Assembly (NCBI GenBank): GCA_964449895.1
Contig: CAYVBY010000001.1
Coordinates: 310,001-374,000 of the forward strand
Length of the DNA: 64,000 nt
Reading direction: 5' to 3'
DNA from: Intestinibacter sp964449895
GTDB taxonomy: Bacteria; Bacillota; Clostridia; Peptostreptococcales; Peptostreptococcaceae
Under the pieces are notes generated by a model that worked only from the letters and a program-made list of their open reading frames with translations, was not told the origin of the DNA and made no database searches. Numbering within the stretch: position 1 is the first letter of the stretch; each line of letters starts with the position of its first letter. Below are positions 1-8,200 of this stretch, one piece after another. Made by a program: the position numbers and the translations under genes.

Positions 1-518
1 ATGTTGAAAAATATGATTTTGACTTTGTAATTTGTTCTCAACATGCTATAGATAGAATAGACTTATACTTTAAAGATTTTTTTGAAGATAAAGATCCCCA
101 TACAGCCTATAAAATTTATTATGAAGAATATCTAAATATTATAAAAAACTATAAGGACTACAATGTTTTAGGACATCTAGATTTAGTCAAAAGATATAGC
201 CCCTATGATGAAATTTTAGACGATGATGAATTTACAGATATTTTATCAGAAATTTTAAAACAAGTTATATCAGATGGCAAGGGTATTGAAGTAAATACAT
301 CTTCTTTTAAATACAATCTTCCAGATTTAACACCTTCTAGAAAAATTATAAAACTTTACAAAGACTTAGGTGGAGAAATAATAACTACTGGATCTGATAG
401 TCATCATACTGGTTTTGTAGCTTGTAATTTCGATAAAGTTTACGATTATTTAAAAGATATTGGCTTTAAATACATATGCTCTTTTGACAAAATGAAACCA
501 ATTTTTAATAAAATATAA
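1..518 (+). CDS. Histidinol-phosphatase-like PHP-domain hydrolase, 3' part only
   Basis: The reading frame is open from the window edge (codons start at position 3) to TAA at 516-518, so the N-terminal part of the gene lies outside. The visible 171 residues carry two typical PHP-domain metal-ligand blocks: GHLDLV in the middle and TGSDSHH near the end. The whole stretch resembles the C-terminal half of HisJ-type histidinol-phosphatases, which remove phosphate from L-histidinol phosphate in histidine synthesis. Related PHP phosphatases act on other phosphoesters and no other his gene is visible, so the substrate is inferred. The SpoVB-like gene follows after 53 bases. Confidence 0.75.
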   Translation, partial: VEKYDFDFVICSQHAIDRIDLYFKDFFEDKDPHTAYKIYYEEYLNIIKNYKDYNVLGHLDLVKRYSPYDEILDDDEFTDILSEILKQVISDGKGIEVNTSSFKYNLPDLTPSRKIIKLYKDLGGEIITTGSDSHHTGFVACNFDKVYDYLKDIGFKYICSFDKMKPIFNKI

Positions 519-571
519 TATGAATGATTTAAAACCTCCTAGAATAAATATTTATCATAGGAGGTGATTTT

Positions 572-1927
572 TTGAAAAAAATTCCAAATCTTTTATTAGC
601 TACACTTATCTTATCGGCTTCAAATATAATTGTAAGAGGTTTAGGATTTATATATAAGATATTTTTATCAAATATAATTGGAGAGCATGGGCTTGGAATT
701 TATCATATTGTATTTAATTTTCTTATGATATGTATAGCTTTAACTACTACAGGAATACCTACAGCACTAAGTTGTCTTATATCAACTTCAAATACTTTAA
801 AAAATAAACATAATACAAATGTATTTTTTATATCTACTTTATATATTGCTTTTTTTATAGCATTTTTTATATCTATATTTGTATCAATAAATAGCACCTT
901 ACTATCAAGTAAGCTTTTAAACCATAAAGACTTAAATTTATTTATACTATCAGTATGCCCTGCAATAGTTTTAATTACTATATCAAATATTCTTAGAAGT
1001 TATTTTTACGGAATCAAAAGAGTTATTATTCCTGCAACTGGTCAAGTACTTGAACAAATATCTAGAATATTATTTCTAGTGATTATATTTTTATACATAA
1101 AAAATGAAGGTTTAATTTGTTATTTTGCACTTATTGCCATATCAATAGGCGAAATTGTAAATATAATATTTATGACTATAAATTTAATAAAGGATTCTAA
1201 TATATATAATAAATATTCATTTTCTATAAATGATTTAAAAAAAGCAACTTTTGAAACTTTAAAAATATCTATGCCTATAACATGTAACAAAATGTCAAGC
1301 GTCCTAATTCAATCTATAAGTTCTATTATAATTCCATCTAGGCTGAGTTTATCTAATATGACATATTCCCAATCATTAAAATCATATGGAATTATAAACG
1401 GTATGGTAATTCCTTTTATATATTTGCCATTTTCTATAAGTTCAGCTCTTGTAGTAAATTTGATTCCAAGTATATCTAGTGAAATGGCGCTAAAAAATAC
1501 TAAATCACTTTTTAAAAAAATCGTATATTCTATATTATTAACGCTATTTATTGGAATATGTTGTTCTTTGTTTTTTTACTTTTTTGGAGCTGAACTTTGT
1601 ACATTAGTATTTAAAAATGAAACTGCAGGCAAATACTTAAAAGCAATGTTTTTAGCACCTATTTTTTTATCTTTAAACCAAACATTATCTGCTATACTTC
1701 ATAGTATTCGCAAAGAATTTATATCTAGCTTTAATACAATCTCTACAATGATAATTCAATTTATTTTACTTTATTTTTTACTTCCTACACCAAGCTTAAA
1801 CATCTATGCCTACATATATATAACTACTATAATGGCTATTGTTACTACTATTTTACATACAATAGCATTAGTATTTTCTTTAAAAAAATTAATAAATAAG
1901 GAGTGTTTTCATGAGCTTTTTAAATAA
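572..1927 (+). CDS. SpoVB/MurJ-type polysaccharide flippase of the MOP superfamily
   Basis: A 451-residue, almost wholly hydrophobic protein with about 12-14 predicted membrane segments. The N-terminus (RGLGFIYKIFLSNIIG) is typical of the SpoVB / polysaccharide-biosynthesis branch of the MOP flippases, which move lipid-linked sugars across the membrane. SpoVB acts in spore cortex formation in Bacillus. Translation starts at TTG 572, set by a strong AGGAGGTGA site at 559-567. The next gene overlaps its last 17 bases, so the two are translationally coupled. A role in spore cortex or spore-surface glycan is inferred from the family and from the CdeC/CotL-like genes nearby. Confidence 0.8.
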   Translation: MKKIPNLLLATLILSASNIIVRGLGFIYKIFLSNIIGEHGLGIYHIVFNFLMICIALTTTGIPTALSCLISTSNTLKNKHNTNVFFISTLYIAFFIAFFISIFVSINSTLLSSKLLNHKDLNLFILSVCPAIVLITISNILRSYFYGIKRVIIPATGQVLEQISRILFLVIIFLYIKNEGLICYFALIAISIGEIVNIIFMTINLIKDSNIYNKYSFSINDLKKATFETLKISMPITCNKMSSVLIQSISSIIIPSRLSLSNMTYSQSLKSYGIINGMVIPFIYLPFSISSALVVNLIPSISSEMALKNTKSLFKKIVYSILLTLFIGICCSLFFYFFGAELCTLVFKNETAGKYLKAMFLAPIFLSLNQTLSAILHSIRKEFISSFNTISTMIIQFILLYFLLPTPSLNIYAYIYITTIMAIVTTILHTIALVFSLKKLINKECFHELFK

Positions 1928-2918
1928 TTATTCCTATACTATTAGACGTTCAAATAAAGAAATTTTTTATTTTTATATAGATAATGGTCTTTGTTATAAA
2001 TACTTAGAAAATAATAAAAATGAAAAAAAAATAAACATATTAGAAGATTATATAAATGATTTTACTTTATTTAATTTTTCTATAGACAATGATGATAATA
2101 TTTATGGGATTATTACTATTGATAATATAAAAATACTAAAGAGTGATAAAAATAATTATAATTTTTATATGGAAAATATATTAAAATATGATTTTCAAAA
2201 ATTTGGAATTAGCCATCCCTATATAAATAAAATAAATAACACCTTCCATATTTTTTGCTATGTTTACGATAAAGAAGAAAGTAACTCATCTATTTTATTT
2301 TATATAAATAAGAAAGATAATTGCTTAAAAGAACAAAAGATTGACTTCATACAACATACAGTACTAAACGAATATAAGATTTTATGGCTTGATAATACTT
2401 CTATTATTTTTTATTTTAATATTATCAATAATAAAGAAGAAATTTTTTGCTCTGTATTTGATGACTCCAATAATACCTGGTCTAATCCCATCCAAATTAC
2501 AAATACTAATACGAATAAATTGTATCTAGATGTAATATTTAAGGATGATTTTTTCCATATAACCTATTGCTACAAATTAGACGATAACTATTGTATATCA
2601 TATATTAGAGGTAATTTTAATGATAATATATTTAAACAAGATATATCTAAAAATATTACAGACCCTTCAATATATATGTATCCTTCATTTGTAGTTGAAG
2701 AAAATACTCTATATATTACTTGGGTTCATTTAAACAAGTTATTTACCTGCTTTTCCGAAGATAATGGAAGTAGTTGGAGCGAAAAATTTATAGATTCAAA
2801 CAGCAGAAATTACCCCTTCCTAAGAAGTAAATTTTTATCTAATTATAAAGATGACTTAAACTTTAATAATTGTAATTTATTTATATTAGAAAATGAAATT
2901 TCATTTTTAGGATTTTAG
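1911..2918 (+). CDS. Beta-propeller (BNR/Asp-box-like) protein of unknown function
   Basis: A 335-residue protein that I do not recognise by name. It contains an Asp-box of the sialidase/BNR type near residues 285-295 (SEDNGSSW) and a second weaker one near residue 190 (DDSNNTW). Repeating strand-rich blocks rich in Asn, Asp and Tyr suggest a propeller fold. There is no signal peptide or membrane segment, so it is probably cytoplasmic. The ATG lies inside the upstream flippase gene (17-base overlap) after a GGAG ribosome binding site. The coupling suggests a partner of the flippase, but no catalytic residues can be assigned. Confidence 0.65.
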   Translation: MSFLNNYSYTIRRSNKEIFYFYIDNGLCYKYLENNKNEKKINILEDYINDFTLFNFSIDNDDNIYGIITIDNIKILKSDKNNYNFYMENILKYDFQKFGISHPYINKINNTFHIFCYVYDKEESNSSILFYINKKDNCLKEQKIDFIQHTVLNEYKILWLDNTSIIFYFNIINNKEEIFCSVFDDSNNTWSNPIQITNTNTNKLYLDVIFKDDFFHITYCYKLDDNYCISYIRGNFNDNIFKQDISKNITDPSIYMYPSFVVEENTLYITWVHLNKLFTCFSEDNGSSWSEKFIDSNSRNYPFLRSKFLSNYKDDLNFNNCNLFILENEISFLGF

Positions 2919-2927
2919 CAAAAAAAT

Positions 2928-2970
2928 ATATAGGATTTATTAGTATAAAAATATACTATAATTCCTATAT
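2928..2970. terminator. Hairpin between convergent genes
   Basis: A long imperfect palindrome with arms ATATAGGA ... TCCTATAT and an inner TAGTATA/TATACTA stem. It lies between the convergent propeller gene and the CdeC-like gene, with A-rich and T-rich flanks. It probably ends transcription from both sides. Confidence 0.5.
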
Positions 2971-3019
2971 ATTTTAATCAATCTAAATTTATTTTCCTAT
3001 AATTTATAAATAGTTAATT

Positions 3020-4201
3020 CTAGTTTCTATTATTGCATCCACATTTATTATTGTGATTATTATTATTTGAATTAGCCATATCCTCACAAGTTGTAAAATC
3101 ACAAACTCTAGAGAATGTATCTACTATTCTTGGTTCTATGGCAGTATTTGATCCTAATACAACTATTTGATCTCCCTTTAATATACTAACTATTTCTTGT
3201 ACACAAAGAATTAAATCTATGCCACCTGGGATATTTATAGCATAAGTAGCATTACCACCTATACAAGTTTTTTGTACATTTGCATTACTTACACAACTAA
3301 CAGATAATTTTGTTTGATAGTTTTGTCTTAAAGTAATTCCCATACCACTTGAAGGTATACAAATAGGAGCTGCTAGTGTATTAAATCTAAATCCTACACA
3401 TTCACATTGTACTAAATTACCTTGAGTATCCATATAAGCTGGTATAGCACTTATTACAACTTGTGTACATCCACAATGACCTCTAAGAGTTAAAACTAAA
3501 TCTCTTACTTCTATTTGTAATCCTCTCTCTCTAAATTTAGATGTAGTTCCTCTACCTTGTTGACAACAAATTGAATTTCTATCTCCACATACAAAAGACT
3601 CAAAAGTAGATTCACATAAAGTATCTACAGCATCTACAGAGTGAACAGTATATCCTTCTAAAGTAACATTTCCTGGATTTATTTCTATTTCAGAATAGTC
3701 AAAGCATACTTCGTCTATTTTTACTGATACAAATCCTCCTGTTGGAATATTTCCACTTACAGATTCTACATCATATATAAAATATAATTGTGATCCATCT
3801 TGTGTGCTTGCATCTTGAAATATTTGAAATTTCATAGTATCAAAAATACGATTAACCTCTATTGCAAAAGGAATTGCATTAGCTGTATTAAATCTAGATA
3901 AATTTAATGATGAACAACATTCATTAGGACAATTATTTTTCATACAATCCATACCCATTTCAATTTTGCATGGTTCACAACATTTATTAGATTTATCATT
4001 ACATTTATTAGGTTTATCATTACATTTATTTTCTTCACATTCATTCATACAATTTTTATTACATCCATTAGATTTTTGTTTATTACAAGATCTAGCTAAG
4101 TCATCTCCCATATCTTTATCCATAGCTTCTTCATTTGTTAAAGATAGATTCATCATTTGACTAGAATTTATTTTTCTTTTATTCTTTTTTAAATCTTGCA
4201 T
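3020..4201 (-). CDS. cdeC: Cysteine-rich exosporium morphogenetic protein, CdeC-like
   Basis: A 393-residue protein with about 30 cysteines. They cluster at residues 39-100 in short repeats of the NKCND type, in a CGC pair in the middle, and at the C-terminal CGC. The N-terminus MQDLKKNKRK closely matches what I remember of the KKNKRR-containing start of C. difficile CdeC, the cysteine-rich protein needed to build the exosporium. Length (about 400 residues) and the adjacent CotL-like and CcpA-like genes fit too. AGGAGG precedes the ATG. The body of the protein is strand-rich and unlike simple low-complexity coat proteins. Disulphide crosslinking on the spore surface is inferred from the family. 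Confidence 0.7.
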   Translation of the reverse strand: MQDLKKNKRKINSSQMMNLSLTNEEAMDKDMGDDLARSCNKQKSNGCNKNCMNECEENKCNDKPNKCNDKSNKCCEPCKIEMGMDCMKNNCPNECCSSLNLSRFNTANAIPFAIEVNRIFDTMKFQIFQDASTQDGSQLYFIYDVESVSGNIPTGGFVSVKIDEVCFDYSEIEINPGNVTLEGYTVHSVDAVDTLCESTFESFVCGDRNSICCQQGRGTTSKFRERGLQIEVRDLVLTLRGHCGCTQVVISAIPAYMDTQGNLVQCECVGFRFNTLAAPICIPSSGMGITLRQNYQTKLSVSCVSNANVQKTCIGGNATYAINIPGGIDLILCVQEIVSILKGDQIVVLGSNTAIEPRIVDTFSRVCDFTTCEDMANSNNNNHNNKCGCNNRN

Positions 4202-4333
4202 ATTTCTTTCCTCCTAATAACGTATATATTACATGGATTTTAACTCATATAATATATTAAATAATATGCAGATTTTTCTTATTGTGTTCTCATTAAAAGT
4301 TTTTATTAAACTAATGGTTTTAAATTTTTGCAT

Positions 4334-4365
4334 AAAAAAACTAGACAATAAATTGTCTAGTTTTT
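4334..4365 (-). terminator. Terminator of the 6S RNA
   Basis: On the - strand a perfect AAACTAGACAAT/ATTGTCTAGTTT hairpin is followed by a run of T. It lies directly downstream of the 6S RNA. Confidence 0.85.
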
Positions 4366-4377
4366 GAGCAAAAGAAT

Positions 4378-4564
4378 AATCCCAAAACACCGTAGGTCCT
4401 GTAAATTCAGTCCCGAGAATCCTCCCAGGTGGGTGACTTGCAGATAGCTTCCAATTTCTTATATAAATACAAGATATAATCACTCCACTATCTGACTTTG
4501 GTCTCCCGAATAATATTTGTCGGTTGAATTTAAAGGCGACCACTCGTATGCTCTAGGATTTTAT
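4378..4564 (-). ncRNA. ssrS: 6S RNA
   Basis: About 185 bases of atypically structured, more GC-rich sequence between two spore genes. Read on the - strand, the ends pair in a closing stem (UCCUAGAGCA with UGUUUUGGGA, allowing G-U). A second stem follows (UUUAAAUUCA with UGAAUUUA), then a large open central bubble and an apical hairpin closed by CAGAUAG/CUAUCUG. This is the 6S architecture that mimics an open promoter and binds the main RNA polymerase holoenzyme. The GAGCAUACGAGUGG and CCUACGGUG stretches resemble the conserved 6S ends. A TATAAT at 4571-4576 and a strong terminator at 4334-4365 frame it. The exact 5' end is approximate. Confidence 0.82.
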
Positions 4565-4570
4565 ATACTT

Positions 4571-4576
4571 ATTATA
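4571..4576 (-). promoter_or_regulatory. -10 element of the 6S RNA promoter
   Basis: TATAAT on the - strand, about 7 bases upstream of the expected 5' end of the 6S RNA. No good -35 box is visible. Confidence 0.5.
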
Positions 4577-4666
4577 TACCAAAATGAAAATAATTTAAAG
4601 TCTTTTTTTTAGGAATTTTAGAAAATTTTTATTTTATAATTTTTATTTTTTCTATGTAAATGTAAT

Positions 4667-5518
4667 TTATTTTTTAGAATCCGCCAAACTATTGAAATCG
4701 CTAGATTCTTCATAATCTTCATATACATAGTAGCTTTCGTTATAATAATTATTATTTTCTTCATTTTCTTTTTTGTAATCATGACTTTCATATTTATTTT
4801 CATTTTCATCTAAATCTAAACTATCACCTCTCAAAAGACTTCCAAGTAATTTAATATTATTAATACTTCCTAAGTTACTTATATCAGCTAAAGATCCTAG
4901 AGAAAATCCTTCTTCTGAATCTGGTAAAAATAATTCTGCAAATAAATCTATTTTCTTTTTCATGTCTATAGCTTTTTCTAAAGATTCTTTTCTTTTTTCT
5001 GGAAATACCTCTAAAATTTCACTTATCATCATATTTTTTTTATCTTCCTCATCCATAGTTGTAAAAAATTGACTCTCATCCTCTTCACCTAATATTTCTA
5101 AAGAGTTTAATTTTTTAATTCCTTTAACTAAATCTAATATGCTTTCTATTTTTATAAGCATTTTTCTTTCTTCTTGTGACATATATTTTTTTGTTCTAGT
5201 AATTATTTCCATGCCTCTATCCAGTTCTTCCTCAGTCAAATCCATAAGATTTATTCCCTTTTTTATATCCTCCATATTATATCTCAAGCTATTATTTTTA
5301 TCTGTAGATTTATTTTTAGATATTTTCTTTATTTTTTTTATCTTTCTTACTTTTTTGCCTTTAGATTTAATTTTTTCATTTTCTTTATTATTTACACTTT
5401 TTTTAATGTCTTTTTTATCTATTCTTAATTTATCTTCATCATTTTTATTATTTCCAAACAAAGATATGTTTCCATTACTCAAAGCTAAAATTCCAAGTAT
5501 TAACAATAAATTGTTCAA
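4667..5518 (-). CDS. Charged, low-complexity protein of unknown function in the spore gene cluster
   Basis: A 283-residue protein I cannot name. It starts with a short hydrophobic segment (residues 1-20) and continues into a basic region around residues 45-72 with KVRKIKKIKKI. A helical middle domain (about 80-230) follows, then an acidic, Tyr/Asn-rich tail. The start is TTG at 5518, chosen because AAAGGAG lies 9 bases upstream and no ATG is nearby. It is divergent from the cotL-like gene, whose product ends in a similar KKIKKVKK tract. Position between the CotL-like and CdeC-like genes suggests a spore-coat role; this is inference only. Confidence 0.6.
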   Translation of the reverse strand: MNNLLLILGILALSNGNISLFGNNKNDEDKLRIDKKDIKKSVNNKENEKIKSKGKKVRKIKKIKKISKNKSTDKNNSLRYNMEDIKKGINLMDLTEEELDRGMEIITRTKKYMSQEERKMLIKIESILDLVKGIKKLNSLEILGEEDESQFFTTMDEEDKKNMMISEILEVFPEKRKESLEKAIDMKKKIDLFAELFLPDSEEGFSLGSLADISNLGSINNIKLLGSLLRGDSLDLDENENKYESHDYKKENEENNNYYNESYYVYEDYEESSDFNSLADSKK

Positions 5519-5801
5519 TACAAGTCACTCCTTTACAACAGGTATAATTGCACATATATTTTAAAATATGATTATTTATTTATTAATGTTCCTATTAAAT
5601 TCATCTCCTTATAGAATATTATGTTTAAAATCATCTATATATTATATTGATATAGATTTTGTTTTCACTTTTTAATTATCTCCTCATATAATAAAAATAT
5701 ATATTAATCTAGATTTTTAATTAAATATCTAAAATCATAGTATTAACATTAATACTTAATATCATATAAATTTATATAAATATTTATGAAAGGAGCTCCT
5801 T

Positions 5802-6158
5802 ATGAAAAAATCAAATAAAATAGACAAGGATACGCTTGAAAAATTCGCCAAAGATAAAAATATAGATAAAAATAAAATTGAAAATATAGCAAATAACTAC
5901 AAGGGAAAATCAGAAGATGAGCTTTTAGATGAGCTTATTAAAATAGGAAAAAATCTTAAGGGAAAAGAAGAAGTCATCTCTAAATTTAAAAACTTCTTAG
6001 ACCCCGCCCAACAAGAAAAATTAGACAATATAATGTCAAAAATATCTGATGCTGAAATCCAAGAAAAAATAAACTCTAAAAAATCTAAAAAATCAACTTC
6101 TTCCAATAATTCTTCTAAAAAAACTGTAAAGAAAATCAAAAAAGTTAAAAAAAGCTAA
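5802..6158 (+). CDS. cotL: Lysine-rich spore coat protein, CotL-like
   Basis: A 118-residue protein with about 32 lysines (27%), ending in a basic tail (KKTVKKIKKVKKS). C. difficile CotL is a small lysine-rich morphogenetic coat protein encoded between ccpA and the cdeC neighbourhood. Size, composition and gene order here all agree, so CotL is the best call although I have no alignment. The start ATG follows AAAGGAG. The first 100 residues look helical and may be a folded domain; the Ser/Asn/Lys tail is probably disordered. A perfect 19-bp hairpin terminator follows the stop. Confidence 0.7.
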   Translation: MKKSNKIDKDTLEKFAKDKNIDKNKIENIANNYKGKSEDELLDELIKIGKNLKGKEEVISKFKNFLDPAQQEKLDNIMSKISDAEIQEKINSKKSKKSTSSNNSSKKTVKKIKKVKKS

Positions 6159-6160
6159 AA

Positions 6161-6200
6161 ATACTAAAAGAAGGGTTCAACTGAACCCTTCTTTTAGTAT
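6161..6200. terminator. Bidirectional terminator between cotL and ccpA-like genes
   Basis: A perfect 19-bp inverted repeat (6161-6179 with 6182-6200) with a 2-base loop and A/T tracts on both sides. It serves the convergent cotL-like and ccpA-like genes. Confidence 0.9.
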
Positions 6201-6207
6201 GATAAAT

Positions 6208-7221
6208 TTATTTTTTTTCTATTACACTTTCTCTTTCAATTATCTCGTATGGTAAAACAAATTTCTTTTCTTCTATAGTTTCACCGTTTATCATTTTTAT
6301 TACCATTCTCATTGCTACAGCACCCATATCGTATAATGATTGTCCAACTGTAGTTAATTTAGGTCTGTAGATTTTAGAAATCTTACTATTGTTAAATCCT
6401 GCCACTGATATATCATCTGGAACCTTATATCCCTTATCAAATATAGCATTTATTGCTCCTATTGCAGCTTCATCTCCTGTAACAAATACTGCATCTGGTT
6501 TTATGTTTTCATTTAACATATCCATCATAGTGTTATATCCACTTTTATAGTCTGTATTTCCATGTCTTATTAATTTTTGGTTTATATCTATATTATTATC
6601 TTCTAAAGCTCTCTCATAGCCTCTTTTTCTTTCATCTTCAAGTACAGTATTGTCTTCACTAGTCATTATTAGAGCAATATCTTTATGACCTTTACCTATT
6701 AAAAACTTAGTCATATCATAAGTTGCATCTTCATTATTAGTACTTACAGTATATACATCAAATTTTCTAGCTGTTTTGCTTATATAAGTTGCAGGAATAT
6801 TGCTTTTATTTATAAGATCTATATGTTCTTCATCTAATGTCCAAGAAATCATAACTATTCCCTCTACTTGTTTAGCTTTTAATAGCTCTATACTTTTTAA
6901 TTCTTGACTTTTTTCAGAATATGTATTTGCTAGTAAAATGTCATATTCGTACATTTTAGCAACACATTCTATACCATTTACTATTTCATTTACAAAAGAA
7001 TCTGATACTTCTGGAACTATAACTCCTAGTAATTTACTTTTTTTGGTAACTAAACTTCTTGCAAGGGGATTTGGTACATATCCTGTTTCCTTTATAACAT
7101 CTAATACCCTTTGCTTAACTTCATCTGTAACAGGTTTAGAATCATTTATTACTCTTGAAACAGTTGATATAGATACACCAGCTAATTTGGCAACTTCCTT
7201 TATTGTAATATTTTTTTTCAT
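6208..7221 (-). CDS. ccpA: LacI-family transcriptional regulator, probably catabolite control protein CcpA
   Basis: A 337-residue LacI/GalR-type regulator. The N-terminal helix-turn-helix (residues 5-24, IKEVAKLAGVSISTVSRVIN) and hinge (NPLARSLVTKKS) are followed by a periplasmic-binding-protein-like effector domain. CcpA, with HPr-Ser-P as cofactor, represses carbon genes at cre sites in Firmicutes. The CcpA assignment rests on overall similarity and on its position next to the cotL-like gene, as in C. difficile. Other LacI regulators look alike, and no sugar operon is adjacent, which favours a global regulator. AGGAGG precedes the ATG. Confidence 0.75.
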   Translation of the reverse strand: MKKNITIKEVAKLAGVSISTVSRVINDSKPVTDEVKQRVLDVIKETGYVPNPLARSLVTKKSKLLGVIVPEVSDSFVNEIVNGIECVAKMYEYDILLANTYSEKSQELKSIELLKAKQVEGIVMISWTLDEEHIDLINKSNIPATYISKTARKFDVYTVSTNNEDATYDMTKFLIGKGHKDIALIMTSEDNTVLEDERKRGYERALEDNNIDINQKLIRHGNTDYKSGYNTMMDMLNENIKPDAVFVTGDEAAIGAINAIFDKGYKVPDDISVAGFNNSKISKIYRPKLTTVGQSLYDMGAVAMRMVIKMINGETIEEKKFVLPYEIIERESVIEKK

Positions 7222-7388
7222 GCCATTCCTCCTTATTTTAACTGTATTTAAAATTAGTTATAACACACTTTTATATCTTTATAAAGGTATTATTTTGAAA
7301 TAAATATAATACTAATTTATACTATTTTTAAAATACAGTAAATAGGAAAATTATAAAAATTATTTATAAAAATTTTTATTTTAAAAAA

Positions 7389-7449
7389 ATACTAGTCTAT
7401 AAAATAACAAAACATAAAAATGTTAAATGCCATTTCTATAGACTAGTAT
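7389..7449 (-). terminator. Terminator of the tiny membrane-protein genes
   Basis: Inverted repeat ATACTAGTCTATA/TATAGACTAGTAT with a T-rich stretch on the - strand, directly downstream of the gene ending at 7466. Confidence 0.7.
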
Positions 7450-7465
7450 TCAAAATTAATTTAGA

Positions 7466-7663
7466 TTAACATCCACATCCATCTCCATCAAAGAAGCCTC
7501 CACATGAACAAGTTATCAATAATAATATTAGGAAAGGAATCCATGCCATTATGTCTATATCTACCCAACTTTCTCCAAATGCTAAGAACAAGAAGAATAA
7601 TACTATTATCCACCATGCTCCTATTCCACAATCACAATTATCACCAAAGAATCTATCTAACAT
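7466..7663 (-). CDS. Tiny two-helix membrane protein with cysteine-rich tail (family copy 1)
   Basis: A 65-residue protein belonging to a five-member family in this window. It has the N-terminal MLDRFFG signature, a first hydrophobic helix (WWIIVLFFLFLAF, about residues 17-29), an acidic turn (WVDIDIMA) and a second helix (WIPFLILLLITC). The tail carries CSC and ends GCGC. A good ribosome binding site (AGGGGGA) precedes the ATG. It lies 19 bases behind the next copy upstream, so the two are probably cotranscribed. The function is unknown. Free or crosslinked cysteines in a spore layer would fit the neighbourhood. Confidence 0.8.
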   Translation of the reverse strand: MLDRFFGDNCDCGIGAWWIIVLFFLFLAFGESWVDIDIMAWIPFLILLLITCSCGGFFDGDGCGC

Positions 7664-7682
7664 ATCTATTTCCCCCTAGCTT

Positions 7683-7859
7683 CTATAAAATACCACCACA
7701 ACTACATAATATTAATAATATTATTAAAAATGGTATCCATGCCATTATGTCTATATCTACCCAGCTTTCTCCAAATGCTAAGAATAAAAAGAATAGTACT
7801 ATTATCCACCATGCTCCTGCTCCGAAAAATCCATCGTCGCCAAATAATCTGTCTAACAT
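7683..7859 (-). CDS. Tiny two-helix membrane protein (family copy 2, short tail)
   Basis: A 58-residue protein almost identical to copy 1 through both helices (WWIIVLFFLFLAFGESWVDI and the WIPFLI block), so a recent duplication is likely. It ends CSCGGIL and lacks the terminal Cys pair of the other copies. The tail may have been lost by a stop codon. The start ATG at 7859 follows AGGAGG. A sporulation-like -10 sequence lies at 7902-7910. It is first in a two-gene unit with copy 1. Confidence 0.8.
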   Translation of the reverse strand: MLDRLFGDDGFFGAGAWWIIVLFFLFLAFGESWVDIDIMAWIPFLIILLILCSCGGIL

Positions 7860-7901
7860 TATAATTACCTCCTGTTGATATTTGAGCTTATGCTCTTAAA
7901 A

Positions 7902-7910
7902 TATAATATG
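7902..7910 (-). promoter_or_regulatory. Sigma-K/E-like -10 element upstream of tiny membrane protein copy 2
   Basis: CATATTATA on the - strand fits the sigma-K -10 pattern CATANNNTA, with an AC about 15 bases upstream. It lies about 50 bases before the start codon. The same sequence sits at the same distance before copy 5 at 54038-54046. Sigma-factor assignment is inference. Confidence 0.45.
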
Positions 7911-7966
7911 CAAAATAGATAATTTGTGATAATGTTTAAAATATTTCTTAAAAATTTTTTAGTAAT

Positions 7967-8185
7967 TTAACATCCACATTCATATCCGCCTTGGTAACAA
8001 TTACAATTATCTTCAGATTCTCCACAAGAGCAAACTATTAATAAAAGTATTAAAAAAGGAATCCAATCACTTAAACATATGTCCATAAAACACTCTTGAA
8101 ATGTTAAAAATAAAAAAAATAATATTATAATCCACCATCCGCTGCCACCTATGCATTCAAACATCCTCGATAATTTACTATTCAT
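7967..8185 (-). CDS. Tiny two-helix membrane protein with cysteine-rich tail (family copy 3)
   Basis: A 72-residue member of the same family. It has a divergent N-terminus (MNSKLSRMFECIGG), a first helix (GWWIIILFFLFLTF), an acidic turn containing two Cys, a second helix (WIPFLILLLIVC) and a Cys-rich tail (CSC, CNC, ending ECGC). AGGAGG lies 8 bases before the ATG. The terminator of the upstream acetylation operon lies just before the gene. A CATAATATA sequence further upstream (8253-8261) could be a sporulation-type -10 but would put that hairpin in the leader. Confidence 0.75.
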   Translation of the reverse strand: MNSKLSRMFECIGGSGWWIIILFFLFLTFQECFMDICLSDWIPFLILLLIVCSCGESEDNCNCYQGGYECGC

Positions 8186-8200
8186 AATGACCTCCTTACA

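Noticed and set aside
3966..4160. Short direct repeats (ATTACATTTATTAGGTTTATC type) that could suggest a small CRISPR or satellite
   Set aside because: They are 18-21 bases long with no spacers and encode the NKCND repeats of the CdeC-like protein.
4229..4543. Open frame of 104 residues on the - strand
   Set aside because: It lies across the structured 6S RNA and its terminator, has no ribosome binding site and no protein-like composition.
4378..4564. T-box, SRP RNA or RNase P RNA as the identity of the structured region
   Set aside because: No TGGTACCGCG T-box core, no SRP GGAAGGAAGCA-like loop and no RNase P signature. The closing stem, open bubble and apical hairpin fit 6S RNA.
5139..5564. 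Hydrophobic + strand frame of 141 residues
   Set aside because: Antisense of a Lys/Glu-rich gene, which always yields Phe/Leu/Ser-rich frames; no ribosome binding site.
7504..7878. Open frame of 124 residues on the + strand
   Set aside because: It is the antisense shadow of two tiny membrane-protein genes that have ribosome binding sites and conserved family sequence.
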